DNA from: Cheilinus undulatus
Lineage: Eukaryota > Chordata > Actinopteri > Labriformes > Labridae
Assembly (NCBI RefSeq): GCF_018320785.1
Contig: NC_054877.1
Coordinates: forward strand, 34,804,151 to 34,868,150
Direction of reading: 5' to 3'
Length of the DNA stretch: 64,000 nt
Made by a program: the position numbers and the translations under genes. Shown piece by piece: positions 26,967 through 37,900 of this stretch. The notes beneath the pieces were generated by a model. It ran no database searches, was not told where the DNA came from, and saw only the letters and a program-made list of their open reading frames with translations. How positions within the stretch are numbered: position 1 is the first letter of the stretch; each line of letters opens with the position of its first letter.

Positions 26967-27501
26967 CAGTGCTTAACAAATTTATTAGACCACCACCCAA
27001 AGTAAGGTTTATGCCACAGCTGCCCTAAATTAACAGCATTGATAATTACCAAAATCATTTTTTATGTTTCTGCAATGGTTAATACACCAATATGTAGAAG
27101 CTCTTTAACCCAAATGATATTTTTAATGCTAAAATATAATTATTGTTATCTATGAATTTTCAAATTTATTGATTTACAAAAAAACAGTAAAGCACATTTC
27201 TTGATTTCTTAATTAATATGTCAAATTACAGTTATTTACTTGCATTCCTAAACAGAAAAATTAGTTTTATTGGTTGAATGTTATGCTTGATTCACTTCTG
27301 ACTTCTCAGAGAAGCCCAGTGAGCTGGCTCAAATTTGGGTTTAAAAGGGTGAATTCAGTTTGAAATTCCTCATTCCCGTTCAAAATGGTAAAACATGGAG
27401 AGCTCACTGAAAATGAAAAAGTCCGCATTAAAGCACTTCATGATGCTGGATGGTCTCTGAGACAAATATGACAGGTGGTCTAATACATTTGTTAAGCACT
27501 G
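26967..27501 (+). mobile_element. Internally deleted mariner-like element keeping a transposase start
   Basis: TA flanks are at 26965-26966 and 27502-27503. The ends CAGTGCTTAACAAATTTATT and (reverse complement) CAGTGCTTAACAAATGTATT match at 19 of 20 bases, and the match runs on into AGACCACC. An ATG at 27385 opens 28 codons (MVKHGELTEN..VRIKALHDAGWSLRQI), a helix-turn-helix start, and then a TGA just before the right repeat. The catalytic part is absent, so it is a non-autonomous deletion derivative. Confidence 0.8.
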
Positions 27502-27584
27502 TATATCTTTTCACTGAGATCTTTTTTTGCATCTTCAACAGGAACAGTCTAGGCTAGAGACATTGTCTTTTACAGTTGTATGCC

Positions 27585-28060
27585 AATTTTGTGAACCAAG
27601 AACCTTTTTAGGGATCCTCTTCATACTTTGCACAAATGTCCACTCTGACTCATGGTCAATGTGATTAGATTCTGGATGCCATGAGTAAAAGGTAAACATA
27701 ATTTAGCCATATGTCCATCCTTTGCTTATGAACAGGTTATCTTACAAACACAGAAGGATTTGCCAAAATGTCTACTCTGACTCAAGGATGAACTGATTCA
27801 ATTTCTGAGGTCAAAGTTATTTGGCCTTGTGTTCATCCCTCACACGTTACGTAACTTCAAGGGATTTTCTTCATATTTTGCACAAATTTCCACTCTGCCT
27901 CAAGAATAAATTGACTGAATTTGGGAGGTCAAGGTCATTTGGCCTCCCTTGCTTGTGAAAAGAATATCTCAAGAATGTTGTAAAGGATTTGCACAAATGT
28001 CCACTTTGACTCAAGATCATTTGGCCTCATGTTCATCCCTTGGCTGTAAGATTTCTATGA
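27585..28060. repeat. Diverged tandem repeat, unit roughly 110-130 bases
   Basis: The phrase 'ttgcacaaatgtccactctgactcaag' recurs in diverged form near 27634, 27764, 27876 and 27990. It alternates with 'aggtcaa.gt.atttggcct...ttcatcc'. Four imperfect units by eye; non-coding. Confidence 0.65.
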
Positions 28061-28559
28061 ATCCCCACCCTTCTTCTTTACCCACTCTTGTACTTTTACT
28101 GTCTGACAATTTCATATTTATTGTTTTTTGTGTCTGCCACTTAAATGAGTTTGCTTGTGTCGTTGTCCATTTGAATTGACTTTAAACATGACTTTAAGTT
28201 TACTCATTTTTAATTCTTGATCTCTATATTTCAAAATATTTTTCATGCTAATATTGAGTTATTTAAACATCTGCCTCTTTTAGGGTGGACTGTTATTAAT
28301 TTACTTATGGATTTATGTTATTTTGTCATTCTAGCTGGAAATGTTTTTATTTTTTTTTAAATACATTCTATTCTGACCTCAAATTGAGTTTTTCTGATGC
28401 TAACCATATTTAATTTGAGTTTATATAACTACTATTGTTTTTAACTTTTTAATCATTGCTTCATTGTACGATTTATTGATTTAGTTATCCGTCTGCTTTC
28501 ATTTTACCTTGTACAGTCTTGTTTTTAATCAGTTGTATTTATCGTGCTTGTCTAAAATG

Positions 28560-28932
28560 TAGGCAACTATAAAACCGGAACTAATAGACAGACCTATGTT
28601 TACTTCTGCATTTCTCTTTGCCGGTAGAGCCCGTTTTGTTTATGACATATAACTAATATCACAGTATTAACGGCTTCCCTTAGATAACACGTCCCGTTAG
28701 AAAGTAAAACCCGGATTATACAGAGAGGACATGGAGCAAAGCGTTACATAATGTAAATAAAAACATTGCAGTGTGCTCAGATTGGTGCGCGCCGCGCTGT
28801 TCGATGTCCCGGATGGAGCTCGCACCGGAAGAGAAGGGGCAGCTCTCCCAGCCATCTTGTGGCAGCATCCAGCGAATTGTTCGCATCAAGCCTCGTAGAA
28901 TCGGAGGTGAATCCCGCTGAAGGGGCGCCATC
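28560..28932 (+). promoter_or_regulatory. serbp1: GC-rich promoter and 5' UTR region of serbp1
   Basis: Composition changes sharply from AT-rich to GC/CpG-rich here and stays so to about 29560. A TATAAAA string is at 28568-28574, and ETS-core CCGGAA words are at about 28575 and 28825. The transcription start cannot be fixed from sequence. If it lies upstream of 28804, the leader carries the short upstream frame annotated separately. Confidence 0.5.
28804..28920 (+). CDS. Possible upstream open reading frame in the serbp1 leader
   Basis: ATG at 28804 opens 38 codons ending in TGA at 28918-28920, 12 bases before the serbp1 ATG, in the same frame as serbp1. Whether it is in the transcript depends on the start site. 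A second upstream ATG (28766) opens a different frame that would overlap the main start. Translation is unproven. Confidence 0.25.
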   Translation: MSRMELAPEEKGQLSQPSCGSIQRIVRIKPRRIGGESR

Positions 28933-31900
28933 ATGCCCGGACACCTGCAAGAAGGCTTCGGCTGCGTCGTAACCAACCGGTTCGACCAGTTATTGGACGA
29001 CGAATCCGACCCGTTCGAGATCCTGAAAGCTGCTGAAAACAAGAAGAAGGAGGGGGCCGCCGCTGGGTCCACCAAGACCGCCGCTCAAGCCGCCAAGCAG
29101 CCGAAGAAGGAGTCACAGAAGGACCGAAAGAACCCGCTGCTGGACAAGAAGGAGGAGTCACAGGCTCCTGTCCCCCTGAAGAAAGAGGGTAACGTCTTCA
29201 TGTTTTGTAGCTCTCCATTAGCTCTGCATGTTTATTTTCGTGTTTCATCGCATCAACTGTCATGTGCAGCGTCCGTTAGCTCCGTTAGCCGCGGAGAGCC
29301 AAACACAGCGTGAGGTCAAGCTCACAGAGAGTTGAGCCATACAATAAGATGAGACTGAGCTCAGGTGAACGAATGCACCTGCTCGTCCTGTGTCGCAGAG
29401 ATGGTTTCCTCCAGCAGCAGTAGCAGCATCACACAGGAGGATGGAGTGTCGGTGTCGCTGTTAGTGTTGTGTTACTCGGTGCTGGAGGATGCTGTCTGCG
29501 CAGCTCTGTTAGCAGCTGCAGGCTTTGCAAAGCAAATGCGCAAAATATTCACCCGGATACTCCGAAAACTAGACAGACGGCTCTTTGTTTGGTTTGACGA
29601 TATCTCCCCTAAGTCAATACTTGTCTCTTTTCTCGTTCAAAACTGCGCTCACAAACTACATCGCTGAGTACATGAAAGAGAGGCCCACTGGTTGGAGTGA
29701 TAACATGGTTGTCACGATACCTTAATTTGAAACAGAAATGTGATTCTAGTGAAAATCAGAGCATGCTTCAGTACCACAGCAGTTAAAGTACAAGCAATGT
29801 TCACAAGATAAGTGTATTTCTAATATAAAATTGCAGGCAAACTTCTGCACTATGTTTAAAATGCACAAATACACCATGTTTTCATTGTTTACAATGTATT
29901 TGAGCAATGAAGACAGTGTTAACTTCTTTGCTCCCTGGTCAAAAAAGTTGTAAACAGCTTTTTGCATTGTATGAAACACTAAAGGGACAGGAGGATTGCT
30001 ATTTTTTGCCTACTCTTGTCCAACTTTATCCAAATGTTTTTAGCGTTCTATGTTAAAACAATACAGTCTCTGTTGTTTTAATGATTTGCACTATCTAAGA
30101 GTAACAAAACTCTAATATCACTACAGTTCTTCAGTCGTTTTGTGTGTGTGTGTGTGTGTGTGTTTGGAGCAACTCGGACAGCCTGCAAGATTTTGCGTGC
30201 AATTAACACAAAATTACCCAATAATAGGTGCCTTGAACTTGGACTATTTTTTTGTTATGGAAAAAAAAAACGTAAAAAATACCGGATTTTTACCAGTCTC
30301 ACTGCAGCTGAAGATCTGTCGTTTTTCCCAACTTTGCTACCTTTTGACTGCCAGTCATAAAAACTGTGGAGTTGGTATCATTATAAAACATGTGATATGG
30401 AAAAGTGTTGCACATTTGTGTCTATCTGAAGCGATAATAGTACCCGGGAGGCTGAAAGCAGACATAAGGAGCTCTAATTTGCAAGACATTTATCATTTTC
30501 CTGCACATGCATGCTTTTTAAAAGCAAAGTCTTGACTGTCTTATACTGCCTAAAACTGTTGAACAGATAAGATGGTTTTCTGACTGTGTCTGCTCTTCTG
30601 TGTCAGGTATCAGGCGGGTGGGCCGAAGACCAGACCAGCAGGGCCAGCCTGGCTCTCAGCATCAGGGTGGACAGGGTGAGGGGCGACCTGGAGACAAGAG
30701 GCCTGACCGGAGACCTCCCCGCGAGCGCCGCTTTGAGAAGCCGTCTGAGGACAAGCCTGAAGGAGGAGAGTTCTCTGTAGACAAGTGAGTTTAAACACAC
30801 GGCTTATCTCAAGGCTGTCTGCTGTGATTATTGGACAGCCATGGAGGCGTTCACAAAGAGCAAGTGTTCAGTGTTATCTTATCTCACTTAACCTTGACAT
30901 CGAGCACAAGTTTTCTGTGCTTTTCTAGTTTCTGCACTGATATTATGGGCAAAGAATGCATAAGTGTGACATGTACAGATGGGTTCTAGTCACTCCTCTG
31001 GTAAGGAAATGTTTACATGCTTCTTTTTGTTTTAATTACACATTCTATGTCCTTCAGACCCTCTGGAGACAGGCCACCGAGAGGGCGTGGTGGTGGTCGG
31101 GGTGGGCGTGGTGGAAGAGGCCGGGGTATGGGACGAGGAGATGGCTTTGACTCCCGTGGGAAGCGAGACTTTGACAGACACAGTGGCAGTGACAAATCGT
31201 GAGTCAGTCCTGGAGCAGACCTCAGGGTCCACAAATAGAAGTGACTGCTTCTTCATGCATTTTATTTTATTGTATTTTGATATTTCATATATGGTTATAT
31301 CTTTATAGAGCCCTGTAACTTTCATTAGTAGTACTTTTAGCAACGTTTGTGTGAATTCTAAACTGGTTGTTAGAAAGTCTTGTTATCAAGCTTAAGATCA
31401 ACAGCACACTTCTTTTCCAAGTAATGGTCTTAAGCTTCTTCTGCAAACATACTCTAGGTCAGGGGGCAGTTGTTTGTTCATTGTGGGAAACAGAATTCTT
31501 TATAAAGCATCTGAAAAGTGTTTCTGTAAGCTTTCCTCAAGGTTTGAGTTTGTTGTAGACATGCCATGGAGTTTGTTAAACTCCCAAACCAATCTTTGGA
31601 ACAGTAACATGTCAGCTGCTTTGAACGCCTTTGAACATCATCCATGGGTGATTGTTGATGGTCATGGCTGTCAAGTCTTCACCATGGTTGTCAATGTTGT
31701 TTTTGCTGTTGAGAGTTGAGCGATGCCAGGGGAGATTAGCTCCTTAATAATACTGCACTGGCTACCACTACAAAGCACTCACTTAGCACTGCCTTTAGAA
31801 CAAAAAGAGACTTTACAGATAGCAAATTCAGGCGTTCACATTCAATGATCAATTAAAATGAATACATTTCAGACAGGAGAACATTTTTGATTCCCACCAC

Positions 31901-34900
31901 TGAAACATCCTGTTTAATGATAGATGGTCTTCATACCAATATGATTTTTCCTCAGTTTTTCTAACAGCTCTAAATGTATCTTTCACTGATGTTTGGGTAT
32001 ACTTTATAAGACATTGAACCTTAATATTCCTTTAGATGTCTGGAGATATAAGATGTTTTCGATCACATACATTAGCTTGTTTTTCTTTCTGTTTTCTCAC
32101 AGCAATCAGAAGAGCGAGGAGAAGCGTAGCGGCGGCGGTTCAAACAACTGGGGCACCGTGAAGGAAGAAGTCAGGTGAGTTAAAAAGAAGAGACAAACAG
32201 CCTGTTTGTGATCCCAGAACTGGGATTTTACATTTACCCTGATAGAGAGCAGAGAAAAAGAGCGATTTCTTGAGTAAAGGAGCTCTAAATTGAGTCCTGG
32301 TTCGTGATGCTCAGCTGATATTTGTTGGAAACTTTGAGACTTGATATAAGTTTCTGAATGTTGCAGTACACTAAGTAGCTGGAAATTGGCGCAGCTGAAT
32401 GAGGTTGTTTTTGAGCAGTGTTGTGTGGATTTGCACAGCCTTCATGCCACAGTGGTGGAAACAGAGAAATAATGTAACAAAGTGATTTGTGACAGAGAGC
32501 TCTGCGGGGTCAGAGCAGGTGTTAAATGTTTACAGTGCTGAAATGGCTTGACTCGGTGTCGCTCGAGTTTATCACAGGTCAGATTGGCATCTCTACTGCA
32601 ATGGGTCTACCTGCTTAAGACTGGAGAAAATATTTGAGTCTTAGTCTGGCCACAGACTCGAAAATTTTCAAACCTTAAGCAGTCTTTAAAATATGGGAGA
32701 CCACAGACATGAGGACAAATTAAAACCACTTTTGATCTTATAACCAGTGTTGCCAGATAGGACGGTTTTACAGCGGCTTCTGCAGGTTAAAATGAGCTTG
32801 GGCGGGTTGATATGATTTGGGTTGGTTTTCCTTAAGTTAGGTGGGTTTTTAACTGTATCTTAACAGATCGGATTTCATTCTAAATTGTTTTGCTTAGTTT
32901 AGTAAATTGACAGTTACAACAGTAAGGGAGCTCTCCTTGATGTCAGTGAACGTGTCAAGCAAACAGCGGGGCTTCTGAAGCCTGCCAGTCACTCTCAGTA
33001 TCCTGCAGAGCTCAATGGAGGGAGCTGTGTTGGGATTGGGAGGGAGGTGGGTGTGCACGCCAGGCCATGTGTGTTTTTATGTGTGCGCGTGCGTGTCTGC
33101 AAGAGAACCAAACTCTTGGAGACCGATGAAGACGGCAGATTTTATTGTTTTGGCGTTGGCTACGGCCCACAGTAGCCTGTACTGAGTTAGCAAAAGTGTA
33201 TACAGCGCTATCAAACGTCCTAAAGTACAGGAAGAGTGGGGGTCCTGATAAAATAAACAAATAGTTGAACGCTTAAGTATTATACATGATAGCTAGCAAA
33301 ACATTCTGGTGAGGGAAGTTATGAATTAGCCTAATGTTATTGTACTGCACATCCGGCTGCCCCATATGTTAGTGATGTAGACAGCTGTTATGATCAGATG
33401 TTCACCCATGCTCTTCATCAGTGTGTTAAAGGAGCAACCCCCAGCATCTAAAGGTGAGATATCAAATACACTCGTCTGTAAAATGTAACAATTGTGATAA
33501 TTAGCCTATTTATCCCTCTGAAAATGAAGTGTGTGCATGTGTACAACGGGACACAGATGTGAGAAAATTATAGAGTTAGTTGCTGTATTGATGATATGAG
33601 AATTACAGATTAATGTTATGTTGTTGAGCTTTGTAAGATCTGCCATTTTTTGAGGAATAGAGATGCAGGTGGTGGTCATGCACCTGAAATCAGTATGTTG
33701 TGATGGTTGACTGTTGTTACCTCTGCCAAGGAGGTTATGTGATCAGCAGGGTTTGTTAGTTTGTTTTTTTGTTAGCAACATAACTCAAAAAGTTATGGAC
33801 GGATTTTGATGAAATTTTCAGGAAATGTCAGAAATGGCATAAGGAAGAACTGATTCGATTTTGGGAGTGATCCAGATCACCGTCTGGATCCAGGAATTTT
33901 TTAATGGATTCTTTACTATTGGGAGATAGGGCTAATGGCAGAGGTCTGAGATCTCCGAGTGCTATTCTAGTTGTTGCTTGTTGTTAAGTTATTTTTGGGT
34001 GTGCTTAAGCTGTCAGTGGACTTCTATGGAGAATTGTACATTTGTCAAAAGATAGAACTAAATATTGATTATTGGGCGTTTTTTGGTGCATTCTGGTGGT
34101 TCTTGGGCAGGTTTTGGCCTGGAAACTATCAGCTGTATCTGGAAACACTGCTTGCATTTTACAGAATTTGTTGGTGTTTTTATGTGACTAAATTGAGACA
34201 ACACTGTAAGGTACACATATTGGCCAGTATTCTGATATATAATGACCTTATTGATTACAGCAGCAAATAGCAGTGCCAATAGCAGTCCAGAGGCAGAGGC
34301 CGTGGTAGCCAGGACTGACTGAAGCCTACCCAAAATCCTTAAAGGGGACATATTTTACCCTTTTAAGACAAGTTTATATTGGTCTCAGAGGTCCCCAAAA
34401 CATGCCTGTGAAGTTTGTTGCTGAAAAAACACTATAGCATTGGATTTTTGCATGTCTAAAAAGCCCTTTGTTTCAGCCCTTCTCAGAGCGAGCCATTTCT
34501 GTGTCTGTGGCTTTAAATGTTAATGAGCTGTCTGACTCTGCCCCTGATTACGCCCCTATCAGGAAATGGATGTGGCACTCCTGATGTTACAATGTTACAG
34601 ACACCTTTATCCAAAGTTAAGGACCTGACTGGGATCTCCTAGACCAAAGCCTGCAGGGTAACCCACTGAGCTATCCAGCATCTCAGCTGGCAGCTGAGAG
34701 GAGGGCAGAACTTTCATCCAGGTGGCTGGGGGCCATGCTTCCTCCCCACATGAGGTCATAAGGGGAAATCTGAGAATGGCTTGTTTCAGCACACATTTTC
34801 TGAAGGTGGAGAAAGAGAGGGTTGAAGGGAATGGATTTTTCTGGTATTTAAAGGGGCTTGTGGACAGGCCAGGGGCACATATTTTTGTTAGAAAAGCCTG

Positions 34901-37900
34901 AAAAAGTGATTTTTGCATAATGTGTCCCCTTTAAATGATTGTATATTTGCCTTGTCAGCTATTTAGAAGACATTTTAGCATACTCAGTTACTAAGCATTT
35001 CTTAACCTACATTGGATTGGTTTAACTCACTTAACTACCCTCAAGTTGAGGTGTATGAAAGAGGTCCCGCCATCCTTATTCGCTTTTCTATGTGGCCCTC
35101 AGTGGAAAAATTTTTGACCCCCCTTCCCTAAGGAGTAGACACAGTGACTTAGATAAACATCTCTCTCTGGTCTCATGCATATGAGTTAAGCTGGTTGGGG
35201 ACAGCTGTCACAAATGACCATTAGATTCTACACAACCACAAAATGAAACTCGAACCTTACTTTCAGCCATGGTTGATATGATAGTGATGATTCTCCTCAT
35301 GAAGGCACACTTTCTTTTGAATAATCAGTTTTCTTAGCTGTAAGTCAAGCTGCAGTTGCAGTTAAATCACACAACTAGCTTGAAATTTATAAACAACAAA
35401 GGCAAAAAATCCCAAACATTTTTCTGCTTATGAGTGAGTCAAAGAGCATGCCAGTTTGTCTTAAATAGTTTGAACATGTCTTGATATAAAATAGCCTTTG
35501 ACTTTACTACTGTATCATTTGATTGCGGTGTTGTATGCTATTAATTAAAAATGCAGATTAAAAGAAACTTGCTGATAAAATAAATGAGTCACTGGTAGAT
35601 TTTTAGCCACAGTAGCTGGTAGGCAAAAAAGACTCAATTTCCAGGAGTGTCTGATTTACATCATGCTTTTGGGTGTAAAGTGTACCCCTGAAAAAAGTGT
35701 GAGATAAAATAGATGCAGTGTATTTGTGCATTAGTGAGCTAATAAAGAGATCATGTTTCAGAATAGACAATCAGTTTGTGTCTTTGTTTTCAGTGAGGCT
35801 GAACAGACTGCTACTACTGAGACGACCACAGAGGGAGAAGAAAACGCACCTGCCGGCTCTGAGAACAAGTTAGTATCATTTTTTATCAGACATTCAGATT
35901 TCACCGGACACCTTTTTTGTTTACATCAGAAAAAGTAAGAGCAGAGATTTGCGTCATCACAGCGTGTCACAAACAGTCCCACTGCATTTGTACTTTCGTC
36001 ACAAAGCTGTAGTGCAAATGGGATCAACATTGTTTCTGACCTTTTGGCCTCAGGATTACAGAACATGTCTGGAGCTAAGAGGATTGGCACGTTGAGCTTT
36101 AAGGTCCAACATTGTTTTGTGCTGGCTTTTCAGAGAAAACGAGGTTGAAGAGGTGAAAAATGAAGGCCCCAAAGAGATGACCCTGGACGAGTGGAAGGCC
36201 ATGCAGGACAAGGAGCGCACCAAGGTGGAGTTCAACATCCGCAAACCCAACGAGGGAGCCGACAGCCAGTGGAAGAAAGGATATGTGCTGCACAAGTCCA
36301 AGAGTGAAGATGTGAGTGCCAGGAAATCATGATATTAAAACAGAAACAGCTCCTTCCTGCACTTAAGCTTCTCTCCTCTTAGGAGAAATTCATTTAACTT
36401 TCCCATTTTCTCTGTTTGCACCAGCTATTCACATCCTGTTTTAATCCATCACACAGATGCTTGAAATGTTCTTTTAGAGCTCTAAGCAGAATGATTGATT
36501 AAAACCCTGAATAAACTCTTAAATTAAATTAAAAAAATTAAAAAGTAAGAAAGCAAGAAATCTTTAACAAGCAAATGTAAGAAACTTTATCACCAAAGAA
36601 AGGTTTGATTTATTCTAAATATATATAAAATTGTTTTTAATGCAGCCTTTTCTGTATACATTTCAGATGCTCAAGCATAATATGGCTCAGATTTCTATTT
36701 AAAATGTACCTGCCAAATTGTTGTGCAAATTTCTCCAAAAGTGAGGAAAAAGGTGCAAAACAGAAAAAAAATGAGACAAAGTATATCAATTTTCAAAATA
36801 TGTAGAAAAACAAGAATAGAATTTCATTCACTGAACAGCACAGAAATATAAAAACTCACAAACAAAACTTTCCACCTATCAGCTTCAGTTAAATAATCTA
36901 AGGACATGAAAAACATATTCAGTGTTTCCAACCATCACCTAAGGCTGGGGTCCCCACAGAGGTCATGAGATACCAAAATCAACAAAGAAATTTACAATAA
37001 TTTACCTTATGTTTTATCAGTTATTGAAAAAAAAAATCACCACTGAGTTAAATTTATAATAAAAACATACTTATTAAGTGGTATTTGTGCTTAAATGGAA
37101 GTAATGTGTACAGAACTTCCTAAGATCTAAATTTGTACATGCCTTGTGCAACATTATACTCTTTAACCACCTACAGGGATTGCGGGGGTCCCGGGCTCTG
37201 ACGCTGAAAGATTGGGAAACCCTGATCTAAGGCAGATTCTGTGTGGACAGCGCACACATACAAGCTACATGATAGAAGATATGATATTCTGTACCTTGAC
37301 CTGTATTCAGCAGCTAACCTGTGATATGATTAGTCTAGTTTGTGATAAACATTGAATTACAAACATAGTTTAATTAAGTGAAGAGTATTCTAATGATAAC
37401 ATTTATCATAAGGAATGTATGAAATATTGAACACTAGGGATGCACAATATTCTTGGTATGATAACCATATAAGCAGATATTAGCTTTTAAAGGGAATTCT
37501 CAGTATCTGCATAGGAAAATTTCTGTTGATACTTACAACTGATGTTTTTCCTATAAAATCTGCCTTTATCAGCTGTAAATTTTGGCTGTATGAAAATATT
37601 AAAAGAGTGGCATTTAAGGCTAGACCATCAGACCTGCCATCAGCTGAAGTCTGTTTTATTCCTTACACTTTAAAGTGTGTTTAACAGCTGAAATTTTTTC
37701 ATCCTCAAACTCTAGATTATGTGTTTTAAGAACTGAACTTTGAGGTCTGAACTAAATTTAAATATCTGCATTGATATCGGCTGAAACGATTTTGTAAATA
37801 TCTGCATATCGAATATCAGAAGAAGTCTAATACTGTGCATTCCTATTGGATAATATTTTCACAGCTCTTGAAAAATGGCTTGAACGAAATAGAAAAGGCT

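Larger units (their letters stand above)
23990..28559. other. Spacer between hsd17b7 and serbp1
   Basis: No gene supported. It holds a SINE (24555-24675), a MITE copy (24680-25005), a (TTG)n run near 25765-25786, a deleted mariner-like element (26967-27501) and a diverged tandem repeat (27585-28060). The minus-strand open frame at 25162-25497 (111 codons) has no recognised domain. The remainder is AT-rich and unremarkable. Confidence 0.6.

Noticed and set aside
28931-29161. Minus-strand open frame opposite serbp1 exon 1
   Set aside because: A shadow of the GC-rich coding exon; the plus strand matches the SERBP1 N-terminus.
32745-32860. Possible repeat end 'accagtgttgccagatagg' in a serbp1 intron
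   Set aside because: Resembles a known style of fish repeat, but I could not find a matching second end or second copy in the window.
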